Shown: positions 11,656 to 24,756, numbered from the stretch's first letter. The stretch: DNA of 64,000 nt from Argentina anserina (GCF_933775445.1 NC_065874.1:21274501-21338500); one strand, 5' to 3'. The notes: generated by a model not told the origin, from the sequence alone. Program-made: numbers and translations.

Positions 11656-11999
11656 CCCTGATTAGTGAAAAACTTATTATTTACATCGTGCAAATTACGG
11701 TGTGTTTTATTGCATGTTATAAAAAATGTATATTTTTTATGTTTTACGGCGAGCTTTTTCGATGCGCCTTAAATGTCCTATTACTTACGACGTGCTTTCA
11801 TAGGTGTGTCTGCGTCTGATCTTTTACAGCTCTCTTTCTGAGTGCGCCGTTTATACTAAAGCCCGCTAAAATTTTCAGCTAAAACTCTAATTTCCCTCCT
11901 TACATTGGAAAATAAAAAACTGAATTATTGAGAATCAACTATCTTCGTCTCTCTCGTTAATCCATCCCCCTCGCTCATTTTTCTCCTCACTTAAGCATA

Positions 12000-13100
12000 C
12001 ACCCAGAATAATCCCAAACTTTCGCCCATACTTCAATTTTGAACTCTTTCTTACTAGGATTGGTGATATCTTTTGCAGGTATCTCTCAGAATTAGATCTT
12101 GTCTGGATCTCGAATTCGGGTTTGAAGGAAGGTGCGGCTCAGGAGACACTGTTTCCTCTCTACTCACTGCTCGCGTGTGTCACGGTAATTACAATCTATC
12201 GTTCTCCCTTCTCCAAATTGGCTCTAAATTTATGAATTTATTTGCAATTTTAACTTGGGGATGATCTTAATTGCAATTGGGTTGAATGGACTAGAGAGGG
12301 ATATCTGGGTCGTTGTAGAGCCCCTAGATTCTTGTCATCGCATCTTTGTATAGTATAACACTTCTTGTTTTGCAGCCTTGGCTGGCTGAATTAACTGTGT
12401 GTAATTTGAGTTTGATGCAGGTTAGCGATGTTCTTCATCTAGGAAGATCCAATGTTTCTAAGGTTTGGCTCTGATTTGTTTGTCTTTTGTTTTCATATGT
12501 TTTGACACAGTTAAGGTGTAGCTTTTTTATTATTTTAATTGTAATACTTGACATAGTAGGTGCCGGGTTCTTTTGTTCTGCTTTACTCTTACAAAATAGG
12601 GTGTTCTTGGAATAATTTTTTTTTACAAGACTAATGAAAGTTTCTGAAGTTACGAGAATGGCTTGGAAGATTTGGGTAACTCTCTAAATTAGTAAAGTTG
12701 CTACTCTTGAATGAACCTATTTCGTTTCACGCAAAACACACAAGTTTTCAGAAAGTTATTTTTCGGACCTTTTTATCCGGTTCTTAAGTTTGGATATTGG
12801 TGCAGAATGGGCTGGGGTAAGGTAGCAAAATCAAGTAAGCAACTGAAATAAAGGAAGAACAAAGCTGAGTAGATTCCGAGAGTAAAGAAGGTAATACTAT
12901 TGTTCTCTTTTTGTGCTCAGTTTTTCTTTGTGCAATATGGGAATTACTGGTCAGAGACTCAGAGGCAGTGCATTCTTTTGATATATGTGAAGGATTTTTT
13001 GTTTGGTCATTACAAGTGTGTCTACATTAGTATAGGTATGGCAATTTTGGTGGTAATGGCGGGTAACAGGACACCAAACTAGTGTCTATGAATTAGGCCT
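12000..13100 (+). other. Captured gene-leader-like segment, non-coding
   Basis: A pyrimidine-rich stretch (11940-12010, CTCTCTCG and TCCATCCCCCTCGCTC) followed by GT- and AG-bounded AT-rich blocks resembles a host 5' UTR with introns. The open frames (12073-12264, 12900-13082) are short and match no known family. It lies inside the CACTA-like shell, which makes transduplication of a host gene start plausible but unproven. Confidence 0.3.
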
Positions 13101-13548
13101 ATAGTTTTGATATGATGTTAATAATGAAAATTTAACTAAATGACTGATTATATTTATATAACTAAAGTATTTTAAGTCATTGACAGATTTGTTGCTATGA
13201 TATTGAGTCGTTGACGTGTATTAAATACGACATGAATTAATACGAATGTCAGTTTGTTGAAGGCTTTTGGCCTTGTTCAAAGTCTCTTCTGGGATGATGG
13301 TTTTAAGTGAACAGGTAAGTGGCTTAAACTTTACTTAGTATATGGTAGCAATAGCGTAGAGTTTGTGATCTTTATACATGATTGTGACTCATTTTGGTGT
13401 CTTGAGGTGCATTCTTTGTGAGGGAATTTAACGCTAGTTTGCAAAAGTAATGTTTCTTTTATGGTGTATATTTATGTTTGTCAATATGTATAGTTTATAC
13501 TGCTAAATTATAAATACTATAACTTTAACAGATTGGTTTAGAATGACT

Positions 13549-15124
13549 TGATGAATGCTCGATTACTCGACATCAATATTTAACCCTGAACACATCATTA
13601 GTAGTATAAAGCAAGAGGGTATCGTTCACAAATCGGTGATCCAGCCAGGGTTTATGATCACAACACTTAACACGAATTCATAAAGATATAAAATAGTTTT
13701 GATATAGGTTCGGATTGAATCATAAAAACAGTAAATAAAACCTAAACTAATATATACATGTGATCAACCAACCAACACATAAACAATCACTAAAACAACT
13801 CATATAAAAGAAATCGAACAAGCTTCATGACTTCTTTTTAGAATCATGCCGAGACTATATAATGAACAACCAAGGATGTATCATGCATTTATGGTTCTAA
13901 GCAGTAACCTAAACACATAGACACTTAACACATTCGATTAATACCAAGCAGCCATAATCGAAATCTAACATATTCATCTTCATCATGTAATTCCAAAGCC
14001 ATGCACATTGAATTCGTCAAGTATGTCACTTACTTAACCAACAACCATGCAATTCGAAATTCACATATAAAAGAGTAAACATGTTCTTAGCATAAGTCTT
14101 TAATCCAACAACCTAAATATCATGCTACAAGCATAGTCATAACACTTAGAAATCGAAATTGATCAAGAACAATACTCGGCAGAAACCAAAACAGAAACTT
14201 CATAAAACCAAAACATAATTTCGAATCCTCTATATAAATTGAATCGAGTAGCTATTTCATAAACAAAATTGAAACAAGATTACTCTACACAAATCGCAAC
14301 TCATTCAAGAACAAGAATAAAAACCAAAACCGAATTGAAATAAAGAGTGAATCATGGTTACACTTTATAAATCAAGCAATCCACAAGTGTATAACCGTGA
14401 CTTCTATGGATGAAACCTTCTTCACAAGCGTGGTTGAAGGCTATTGATTGGTGGGGAATGATAGAATCGGTTTTAGGATTTCTTGGAAGGGTGGGGGATG
14501 AATTCGGCAGAGCTATGGCTTGTGTTTTTGTGTAAGGCTGATGATGATCTGAATGGAGAGGCCGAGCCTCTATATATAGGAGTTTAGGAAGCCATCTTGC
14601 CGTCCTATAAGGAAGTAAAATCCAATTGAGAAGCTGAAATCCTCTTTGTTATGGATTTTGATTCATGTACTCCATATCCAACTTAATGTAGGAAATCAAA
14701 TCCAATAGGGACACCACATAAGGGCTGCACGGCATCATTCTTGGTCCAACTAGGAGTAGCTAGGCCGGCCTCCTCTTCTCCTTCTTCAACTCGGATATGA
14801 TTTCCTTGTTCAACTAGCAATGCATCTCGGCAACTCTACTTCCTTTCCAAATATGATTTGTCTTTCCTGAAAAGAAATCGACGATTAAGGAATAAGAAAT
14901 AATGAAAAAAGGAACGTAGAGTCCTAGTCGAGTAAGGAATCCTAGCTCCATAAGGATTTGTAACACTTAGCACAATTTCATCATCAATTCATTCAAAATT
15001 CAAATTAACTCCTTTTAAAACATAGAAATAACAAATATAATACTAAACCAACTAAATAAGAAGTAACAAAGCATAATAATAGGGCATATAAACATTAAGA
15101 ACGTCACACTTTGTGCTCTTATCA
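13549..15124 (-). repeat. 3' LTR of the Athila-like element (1576 bp)
   Basis: On the plus strand it starts TGATGAATGCTCGATTAC and ends GTGCTCTTATCA. It is closely related to the solo LTR at 9261-10840 in inverse orientation. Immediately beyond its inner end is ACAACCCCATACTT (15125-15138), whose complement AAGTATGGGGTTGT is the weak purine-rich primer for second-strand synthesis. Confidence 0.92.
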
Positions 15125-16934
15125 ACAACCCCATACTTAGACTTTACTAGTCCTTTAGCAAACACTAAAAAGGGAAATCAAAACAGAAAACAAAATCAAA
15201 GCAACTATAACTAACGACACAACATTCTAATGCCTTCAGCATTTTGTCTCAGAGATCTTCAAACTCATAGCATCAAGAATAACACTCAATCGAAATAGAT
15301 AAGATGAATTCAATGGTTAATAAATATGAGATTTCGTTTAACAAGTAAGACATGGCAGAAACAAAGGTGAAATTAAGCTCGACATGTTCAAGACAAGTTC
15401 AAATTCAACTCACAAAGGATATGCATTCCAAATCTTTTCTCTCAAGAACATGGCATATGCTTAAAAGCTTTTCACACACAAGAGTTATAAACATATAGTG
15501 AAATCGAAAACCTCATGAAAGATACTAATCATATGCACAAATGAATCAAACCATATGCTTACTCATGAAACAAACTCCACAAATCAAGAGCTACTCATTT
15601 TAAGAATCATGCGGATCTTTAGAAAAGGGATAGGTTAGGCTCGGCATGGATATATTTTTCAGGGTAAGGGAATCACAAAGGTCATCCTCAAGACTTAGCA
15701 GAACAAATCATCCACCTTATGTCGCCATACTCCATAAAACAAGGGCCAAATATCATCATGTTGGACTCATTTTTCACTTTAAACATTGTGAAAACGAACA
15801 AAGGCTAAGTATAACATTATTGAGCCTTCAACAAATACATCACAACTCCAAATTCATCAAAAACAACATGTATGCCGAGATCTTTTCATTCAATCTATTT
15901 TTTTTCTCTTAACTGTGCATTTATACTTTTCTTCTTTTCTTTTCTCACGGCATCATATAATTTTTTCCTCTTTTCATACTCTTTTCACGGCATACATACA
16001 TACAATAGCATAACCCCACACTTGAATCAGATCATCACTCCATATTAACATCCAAGAATCGGCTTTGCCAAGCCTCAAGACAAGGTAGAGATATAATTAT
16101 ACTAAGCAAGGATATAATATGTTGGTAATGAAAGAAAATGCTTAACGTAGGCTCAAATGGGTTAATACTAAGGTGTCCCAAGCAGGGCTCAAATAAGGAT
16201 ATACGGTTTTTTTGGCTTAAAGTGGTGGAAATCCTAAAAAGATCCGACAATCTTTTTCAAAATCAGAGTATATTATGACATAAAGCTTCGGAAGTTTCAC
16301 AAAGTAAGTTATACCATTCTCTAGTTCATTGCAATTCTATGGCATATGAATTGATTAAAATAGATGTAATGAGGTTATAAAGCCAAGAAACGATAGAATA
16401 AAAATCTAAAAAAAAAGACATATATATGGCTCGAATCTCACATAGGTTACATGAATTTAAACAAGTAAGGAACATACTCATTCTGTACCTAAGTTTCAAA
16501 ATCCTCATCAACTACATGTTCATACAAAATCTACACATCGATTAACCATCAAATAACAATGAAGTTCATTTCAATATCATGATCATCTATCAACCATAAA
16601 TTCAAAGATCAACTCATCTTAGACAGTTAAAGGCATACCTAGGACTCAAAACAAAAACAACTTAACCAAACAACTTAAAATTCGAAAACAAACCAAAATG
16701 ACACTAAAATTCGAAAATCAAAACAACAAAATTGAAACACATAAGCATCAAACACTAGAATTCAACGAATGATGTATACCCCACCCCACACTTAAAACTT
16801 ACATTGCCCTCAATGTACAATATGATAAGCAACGAAAATTAAAAAGAGATAAGGGATAGAAAATGCAAACACTCGTTGATGGCTCCTTCATTGGCTTAAG
16901 TTTAGAGTCTATAGCCTGGACTATCTCCAAAGCA
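15125..16934 (-). other. 3' non-coding region of the Athila-like element
   Basis: Between integrase and the 3' LTR. Intact Athila relatives may carry an envelope-like frame here, but I see only short frames with no membrane-protein character on the element strand. AT-rich sequence with many stops. Confidence 0.6.
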
Positions 16935-19900
16935 TCACTTGCTTGCCGTAGGATCAAGGAGAGACGTCTCCTCCACGTTATGCTCCACGAAATTGTCATA
17001 GTACGGCTTCAAGCGATGTCCATTGACCGTGAATTCCTTTCCATGCACCATACTTTTGATCTGAATAGCACCAGAAGGAAAAACATTAATAACAACAAAC
17101 GGTCCAAGCCACCTAGAACAGAGCTTGCCCGGAAACAATCTAAGTCGAGAATTAAACAAAAGAACTTTCTGCCCAACGACAAAATGTTTCTTCCTAATCA
17201 TGCGGTCATGGAATGTCTTAGTCTTCTCCTTGTAAACCATTGCCGAATCATAGGCCTCATTTCGAATCTCTTCAAGCTCATGCAATTGCAACTTCCTATG
17301 TAATCCGACCTCATCAATGTCCATGTTAAAATTCTTCACAGCCCACCATGCACGATGTTCAAGCTCCACAGGAAGATGGCACGCCTTGCCATAGACTAAT
17401 CGAAATGGTGACATGTCAAGAGGAGTCTTGTATGCCGTCCTATAGGCCCAAAGAGCATCATCCAATCGTTGAGACCAATCCTTGTGTGATGGTCCAACAG
17501 ACTTCTCCAAAATTCTCTTGATCTCACGATTAGATAGCTCCACTTGTCCACTTGTTTATGCTTGATTCCATACTTCTTCAACAACGCCTCAATGGTCCGG
17601 TTGCAAAAGTGAGATCATCAATCACTAATGATAATTCTCGGCATACCAAACCTAGAGAAAATGTTAGAACGAAGGAAATTTGTAACAACTCGAGAATCAT
17701 TAGTCCGGATGGCTTTTGTTGCCACCCATTTCGAAACATAATCCACACAAACGAGTATGTACAAGAAACCATTAGAGCTAGGAAAAGGTCCCATGAAATC
17801 AATACCCCAACAATCAAATATTTCAACATATATAATCGGTGTCATAGGCATTTGATCTCTAGATCCTAAGTTTCCCATGCGTTGGCACCTATCACAAGTC
17901 ATGCAAAAATGATATGCATCTTTAAAAATTGTAGGCCAAAAGAAACCAGATTTTAACACCTTAAGAGCAGTTATACGTGAACTAAAATGTCTTCCACAAG
18001 ATTCAGAATGGCAAAAAGTAAGTATAGAATGATGTTCATGTTCAGGGACACACCTCCGAATGATTTGATCAACACAATGTTTCCACAAGTATGGTTCATC
18101 CCAAACATAATACTTAGCTAATGTCTTGAGTCTATTCTTTTGAGCATGCGATAAAGTATCCGGAAATTGCTTAGAAACAAGATAATTGACAATATCAGCA
18201 TACCATGGCTCACTTACCTCAACTCGAAAGAGTTGCTCATCCGGAAAACTCTCTTGGATAGCCAAGGGCTCGGCATCTCTCACCAAACGACTCAAATGAT
18301 CCGCCACAACATTGTCACTTCCCTTCTTGTCCTTGATCTTGAGATCGAACTCTTGGAGTAGAAGAATCCATCGAATCAATCTTGGTTTGGCATCCTTCTT
18401 TGTCATTAAATACTTCAAAGCTGCATGGTCAGTGTAAACAATAACTTTAGATTGAAGTAAGTAAGAACGAAACTTATCTAGAGCAAAGATCACGGCAAGA
18501 AGTTCTTTTTCAGTTGTGGTGTAGTTTTGTTGAGCATCATTAAGTGTTCGTGAGGCATAGTAGATGGTGTAGGGCTGCTTGTCTTTCCTCTGCCCTAGCA
18601 CGGCTCCAACTGCATAGTCGGAGGCATCACACATCAACTCAAATGGCAAGGACCAATCCGGCGGTGCCATGATCGGTGCTGAAGTTAGGAGCTTCTTCAA
18701 AGTCTCGAATGCAAGCTTGCAATCATCATCAAAGTGAAAGGGAACGTCCTTTTGAAGCAATGAACTCATTGGTCTCGCAATCTTGGAAAAGTTCTTGATA
18801 AACCTACGATAGAAACCTGCATGTCCAAGAAACGATCGAACATCCCTCACACTTGTGGGGAGGGGTAAGTGACGCACAAGATCAATTTTAGACTTATCAA
18901 CCTCAATTCCTCTAGATGAAATAATATGGCCTAAGACAATGCCTTGCGTGACCATAAAATGACATTTTTCCCAATTCAAGACCAATTTAGTTTCTTCACA
19001 ACGTTTAAGCACAAGTTCAACATTTTCTAAAAAAGTTTCGAAATTTTCACCATAGACAGAAAAATCATCCATGAAAACTTCAATTTTAGAACCAATATAC
19101 TCAGAGAAAATGTGATACATGCAACGTTGAAACGTACCTAGGGCTTTGCATAAACCAAAAGGCATGCGATGATAAGCAAACGTATCAAAAGGGCATGTGA
19201 ACGTAGCCTTCTTTTAATCTTCTTCCGCAACACTTATTTGGTTGTATCCACTATATCAAGGAAACAATAGAAAGAGTGACCAGCTAACCTCTTAAGCAAT
19301 TTGATCAATGAATGGCAATGACATATGGTCTTTCCTTGTTGTCGCATTGAGCTTCCTATAGTCAATACATACTATATGACCGGTCACTGTCCTTTGAGGC
19401 ACCAACTCATTATCTTTGTTCTTCACCACCGTGATGCCTGATTTCTTTGGCACAACTTGTATGGGAGAGATCCACCTACTATCCGAGATGGGGTAGATCA
19501 CACCACAATCGTGCAACTTAGTGATTTCATCCTTTACAACTTGCATCATTGGTGGGTGAAGGCGTTTCTGACCTTCCTTGGTTGGTTTGGCATTATCTTC
19601 TAGCAATATTCGATGCACACACATGGTAGGGCTGATTCCTTTGATGTCGGCTAGGGTCCATCCTATTGCCGTCTTGTGTCTCTTCAACACTTCAATCAAT
19701 CTCTCCTCTTGTTCCTCATTGAGTGCAGATGAAATGATCACGGGCAATGTATCCTCTTCTCCTAAAAACGCATACTTCAAGTGGTCCGGAAGAACCTTAA
19801 GATCAAGCTTCGGAGCTTGCACCACAGAAGGAAGATTCTTGTTAGTAGTTAAGAGAATTGGACTAGGAGAGACAAAGCTTACCTCACGTGCAACCTCAAG

Positions 19901-20026
19901 AGAGGTCACGTTCTCATGAATGAAGGATGGCACGGCATTGTTAGCTTCTAATTTCGAAATGTTAGAACCATCACTTGTAAATCCGGCCCCTTGCGCAATG
20001 GTGAGTGCCAACTCGTCATGTGCCAA
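16935..20026 (-). pseudogene. pol remnant: reverse transcriptase, RNase H, integrase
   Basis: Reading the minus strand, 20026-19292 covers the N-terminal RT (IDYRKLNATTRKDH) and ends in a stop shortly after the sequence SLPFIDQIA. A further stop near 19216 precedes [15 protein letters not shown]. 19165-17618 then holds the RT active site FMDD-FSVYG, RNase H ([35 protein letters not shown]), the integrase HHCC zinc finger (HEHH...CMTCDRC) and the first part of the DDE core ([13 protein letters not shown]). Two consecutive TGA codons sit where the family has Gly-Gly after ISD. 17584-17396 and 17543-16935 continue integrase in two frames around a small deletion (ELSNREIK to HRLKPYYDN). These enzymes copy element RNA to DNA and insert it; none can be produced whole here. 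Confidence 0.93.
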
Positions 20027-20078
20027 GGTATCTAGATAGTTATCTGTAAGGGAATCAAGAACGTCAACTGAAAAACAA

Positions 20079-20471
20079 TCACTTAATTTTGAAAAGGGGA
20101 TACCTCATACCTTCAAAGATGTTGAAGCTAATCACTTCACCATCGAACTTAAAGGTGAGTGATCTACTAAACACATCAATTTTTGTTCTTGCAGTCCTCA
20201 TGAAGGCACGGCCCAACAAAATGGGGACCTGCTTGTCATCTGCCTCCGTTGGTTCCATGTCTATGACATAGAAGTCGGCAGGAAAGATCAAGCTCGAAAT
20301 CTGCACAAGAACATCTTTAACATAGCCCAAAGGGACTTTGTTGGAACAATCAGCCAATCGAATCACAACATTGTCACGTTTCAAATCACCTAGACCTAGG
20401 TTCTCATAGATATAATACGGCCTTACATTAATAGATGCACCTAAGTCTAGCATTATCTTCTCAAATGTCAT
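20079..20471 (-). pseudogene. Retropepsin-like protease remnant (Athila type)
   Basis: A 130-residue open part with the active-site sequence LDLGASINV near its start, where Athila proteases have D-L-G-A in place of the more usual D-T/S-G. A strand motif VLVQISSLIFPADFYVID and the flap-like PILLGRAFM follow, as in aspartic proteases that cut the element polyprotein. The frame closes at KIK just before 20079; the downstream reading continues in another phase (SDCFSVDVLDSL), so a one-base frameshift separates it from the RT part. Upstream it joins the gag frame through a stop near 20535. Confidence 0.85.
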
Positions 20472-20534
20472 GTTTCCGATTGTACAAGGGATAGAAAAAC
20501 TCCCTGGATCCTTAAGCTTTGGTGGTAGCTTCCT

Positions 20535-22469
20535 TTAGAGCACGGCAGAAACCGTCTCACTCATTGTGACAACCTCCTTCTCTCGAGTCATCCTCTTGTT
20601 GGTGCACAATTCTTTCAAAAACTTAGCATATCTAGGATTTTGTTGTATGCATTCAATAAAAGGCATGTTCACTTCTACCTTCTTGAAGATGTCGAGCATG
20701 GCTTGATCAGAGTCATCATTCTTTTGCTTTGCAAATCTACTAGGGAAGGGAACACGAGGAAGATCATTAGTGGAAACCAAAACACTAGAGTTATGATCCT
20801 TACCTTTGTCATGCACGGCATGATCTCCTTGTGGTAGGGGCACGACATCATTTGCCTTAGAGGAGACAGGGTCCTTCTCTAAGTCTTTAACATTGAAACT
20901 CTCGGCCTCCTTTCCTTTAGAAGGCACGGCCTTCTTGTGTTGCTGCAATGGAGCATCCAAGATCCTCCCACTTCTTGTCATCATGGCCTTCACGTTAGGA
21001 TTAGGCTCAGTTTGGCTCGGCAACTTTCCTCCTTCATGGATCTTGCCCATGAAATCGATCACTTGTCCCATCTGCTTCTTAAGCTCGGTTATGTCCTTTG
21101 AATGAGCTTGTTGACTTGTAACTAAAGCTTGAGTAGCAGAGTTTAGATTTTGTTGCCCTTGAGCAAGAGACTTCAAAAGTTCATCATAGTTAGGTGAAGA
21201 TGCGTTATTCGAACCATGAACATTAGAGTTAAAGGGAGCAGACCCTTGAGGTACCTGAGGCCTCACAAACAAACCTGAAGGACGAGGTCCTTGACCTTGA
21301 GCATAGGATGGTTGAGCATTATTGCTCTAACGAAAATTTGGATGATCTCTAAGTCCAGGGTTGTATGTGTTCGAGTATGGATCGTACCTAGGCCTTTGTT
21401 GCCCCATAAAGTTCAACTCCTCTTCAGTCATTGCACCATTTGGACAATTGTCAGTCGTGTGATCTTTGAAAGAACAAATACCACATGTTTGATTGTTGAT
21501 GCTCGAACCATTGAATGCCTTGACTAGAACGTCAAGCTTCCTTTCTAAAGTAGCCATCTGATTCCTTGCATCAACATCGTACACCCCACGGCTCTTGCTT
21601 CCTCTCTTCTCCTTGGAACTAAATTGGCGATTATTGTCAGCCAAGTCATCAATCAAGGTGTAAGCTTCTTGACCGGTCTTGTTCATGAATGTGCAGCCAC
21701 ATGCCGAGTCCACCATGCTCTTATTGGTGGTGTCGAGTTCTTCATAGAAGAATTGCACCAAGTCATCCAACGAAATACCATGGTGAGGGCACTTCTTTTG
21801 TAGTTCTTGAAATTCCTCCTAAGCCTCATAGAGTGAATCACCATCTTTTTGAGTGAAGTTTTGAATCTCCCTCCTAAGTCTTTTCGTGAGTTGAGCAGGG
21901 AAGAATTGCTTCAAGAACCTCCTAGTCATTTCGTCCCATGTAGTGATGATTCCTGCAAGCAAAGAATAAAACCAACGTTTAGCATCATCCTTAAGGGTAA
22001 ATGGAAACAAAAACAACCTCAAGTCTTTTTGAGGAAGATGATGAATCGATTGGAGCTTGCAAATGTCCAAGAACTCCTTAAGGTGAACATTAGGGTCTTC
22101 CATTGAAGAACCAGAGTACTTAGGCAGTTGCCCAAGCAATTGAACCGGAATAGAGAAGTTAACTTCATCAGGTGGAGTGAAAGCAATGCATGAAGGTGAT
22201 TCAAGGGTGGTGGGAATGAATGCATTCTTGAGTGCCATTGGAGCACCAACAGGAATTATGTCACGGTCTGCAATTGTGTCTAAGTCTGAATTGAAGATGA
22301 AGGGGAAGGAAAGATCCTCTTCTTCTTCTGATCTAGGTGAAGAGTTTAAGATTGAATTGCTTGGAGATGTTTCGAAATTTAAAGGTCCACTTATGAAAGA
22401 GTTGTTTAAATCTCTAAGTGCTTGAATTCGATCCTTGAGCTCTTGTGTTCTCTTAGAAAATTCGGACAT
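20535..22469 (-). pseudogene. gag remnant with CCHC knuckle (Athila type)
   Basis: Three open pieces in one polyprotein order: 22469-21819 (capsid region, RLFLFPFTLKDDAKRWFYSL), 21770-21327 (CCHC zinc knuckle CGIC-SFKD-H-TTDN-C) and 21272-20535 (Gln-rich linker to protease). The pieces are separated by single stops: TAG after SLYEA (about 21820), TAG after HPNFR (about 21328) and TAA after SAVL (about 20536). In the family the first two positions usually hold Trp and the third Gln, so each break fits one transition. The protein would package element RNA. Confidence 0.9.
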
Positions 22470-22810
22470 GCATAGTACCTGTTGTATGAAAGTTAAAGAG
22501 TTAGCATTGAAGAATACACAATGAACACATATAATTCGTGCATTCCTTTAGTCACACACACGCACACTTATGGGGAAGGTCACGACAACTATGTCAAGTT
22601 TACAAAGAGTTAGTTCTTTACGTTTACAAAAGTTCATACAATTCACAAGCTCTTTTTGCCATTTCAATGTTTGAACGATCGAGTCTTTGTTTCAGAAGGC
22701 CTTGTAGCTCAATTAGAGATAGTGAACATGGTAGGACTCATTTGTTGAACTACGGAGAGCGAACTCTCTATCGACTCCATCACCGGGATGTATGTCAGTC
22801 ATTATATAGT
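22470..22810 (-). other. Leader of the Athila-like element, primer site lost
   Basis: Lies between the gag start and the truncated 5' LTR. I cannot find a tRNA-complementary primer-binding site here on the minus strand, and the LTR part that should touch it is missing. The sequence holds short frames only. Confidence 0.55.
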
Positions 22811-23536
22811 CGTGACTTCTATGGATGAAACCTTCTTCACAAGCGTGGTTGAAGGCTATTGATTGGTGGGGAATGATGGAATCTGTTTTAGGATTTCTTG
22901 GAAGGGTGAGGGATGAATTCGGCACAGCTATGGCTTGTGTTTTTGTGTAAGGCTGATGATGATCTGAATAGAGAGGCCGAGCCTCTATATATAGGAGTTT
23001 AGGAAGCCATCTTGCCGTCCTATAAGGAAGTAGAATCCAATTGGGAAGCTGAAATCCTCTTTGTTATGGATTTTGATTCATGTACTCCATATCCAACTTG
23101 ATGTAGGAAACCAAATCCAATAGGGAGACCACATAAGGGCTGCACGGCATCATTCTTGGTCCAACTAGGAGTAGCTAGGTCGGCCTCCTCTTCTCCTTCA
23201 ACTCGGATATGATTTCCTTGTTCAACTACGAATGCATCTCGGCAACTCTACTTCCTTTCCAAATATGATTTGTCTTTCCTGAAAAGAAATCGACGATTAA
23301 GGAATAGGAAAAAATGAAAAAAGGAAAGTAGAGTCCTAGTCGAATAAGGAATCCTAGCTCCATAAGGATTTGTAACACTTAGCACAATTTCATCATCAAT
23401 TCATTCAAAATTCGAAATAGCTCTACTTAAAACGTAGAAATGACAAATATAATACTAAACCAACTAAATAAGAAGTAACAAAGCATAAGAATAGGGCATA
23501 TAAACATTAAGAGCGTCACACTTTGTGCTCCTATCA
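22811..23536 (-). repeat. Truncated 5' LTR of the Athila-like element
   Basis: Matches 14396-15124 of the 3' LTR nearly base for base (CGTGACTTCTATGGATG to TGTGCTCCTATCA). The part corresponding to 13549-14395 (847 bp, the downstream end of the LTR in element orientation) is absent, together with the expected primer-binding site. The outer end is intact and abuts the TGACT duplication. Confidence 0.88.
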
Positions 23537-24254
23537 TGACTCATACATGGTCTTTGAGGCATTACATTGCTGACTTTCAAGATGATGAGGAGCATGCTTA
23601 TTATATGGATTTTTCTTACATTGTATCTAAATTTATATGATGTACAATAAATATATAAATGTTTTTTATTTTCACCCAGAACAATAGGAATAAGATAATG
23701 TATACATTATGATATTTTAATTTTTTTTAATTGTTTTAAACATCATTTACATCATGCATTTGTCTCTTTTACGTCGCACGTGGTAACTCAATTACAACGC
23801 ACAATTATATCATTTATGACGCACGTTTTGACTCATTTACAGCACACATAATGCGCGTTGTAAATAATAATTGTCTTTTACAGCGTGTTCATTTATGGCC
23901 TGCATTTGTGCGCCGTAAATTGTCACTTTCTTTTGGTCGATCAGTGGCACCTCAGTGGGAGATGGGGTCGATACAGATTTCTCTTCACTTTCTCGAGAAG
24001 AAAACATGCCCGATGTGGGAGTGAGGTCAAATTTGACGCCCCAATAGTATGAGCATATAGCTTAAGTCACATCGTCACGTAAAGGGCTACATTCATCTAA
24101 GCTCAATAATTGCATAATGTCGTTGTGGAAAGACTTTTAGTTACTTATGAATTGGTGAAAATATTAAGAATCTGTACGTGACAAATGTGTCACTTATTAA
24201 AGGTAATTTAGTTTCATTAACTTCAAAACGGTACATGACATCTCGAACTCGACC

Positions 24255-24286
<32 letters not shown>
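24255..24286. repeat. (CT)n(AT)n microsatellite
   Basis: A CT run followed directly by an AT run; a common compound simple repeat in plants. Confidence 0.9.
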
Positions 24287-24756
24287 CAAACCCATAATTC
24301 AAATAACTCACCGCATCATCATCACTTCTTCATTAATCTCCCAAACCCACCTTTAGACATGGTCATCGTTAAATCGACCAAATGACCTAAGACTAAATCG
24401 GATTTCGGTGTTAGGAGAGAGAGATTTGGGTGCCAACACCTTGAAATTTCTAATCCTTTCTCTTCACTAATGAATGGTCATGTGAGTTGCTTGATGCGTT
24501 TTACTTATGTATCTTAGTTTTTAGCATTTGAGTCTTTGTGGTTTGACCCCTGATTTCTAGAAGATGGCTTTCTGTAAGACAGTAGGTGCAAGTTTGGTAA
24601 TCAGGATTACTTTGAGTCAATCTAAAATTAATAATTGTGCTACTCTCTCACGTGGGTAGGCTTACCTAGCACTAAGATCTTGATCACACCTACACATGCA
24701 AGTTGACTTCCAAATCAGATTGAGGAGGAGGAGGCAAACGATGAAGCTTGGGTTTT

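Larger units (their letters stand above)
13549..23536 (-). mobile_element. Athila-like Ty3/gypsy LTR retrotransposon, full length but dead
   Basis: The element lies on the minus strand between perfect 5-bp target duplications TGACT (13544-13548 and 23537-23541). In its own orientation the order is truncated 5' LTR, leader, gag, protease, reverse transcriptase, RNase H, integrase, 1.8 kb non-coding, 3' LTR. The order RT-RNaseH-IN is Ty3/gypsy. The gag motif RLFLFPFTLKDDAKRWFYSL and the protease motif DLGASIN are typical of the Athila lineage. Every coding region carries stops or frameshifts, so it cannot move by itself. No envelope-like frame is visible in 15125-16934. It inserted into the CACTA-like shell. 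Confidence 0.93.
11656..23946. mobile_element. CACTA-like non-autonomous element, split by a retrotransposon
   Basis: Repeated words of the form TTTACGRCGCAC in both orientations crowd 11690-11860 and 23750-23935, as in the subterminal repeats of plant CACTA (En/Spm) elements. The outer ends read CCCTGATTAGTGAAAAA at the left and, in reverse complement, CACTGATCGACCAAAA at the right, a weak inverted terminus. Subtracting the nested retrotransposon leaves about 2.3 kb. Inside (11900-13100) is sequence resembling a plant 5' UTR and intron, possibly a captured gene fragment. The 3-bp target duplication is not clear, so the class is tentative. Confidence 0.4.

Noticed and set aside
16863..17303. 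146-codon plus-strand frame
   Set aside because: Antisense to the integrase remnant on the minus strand.
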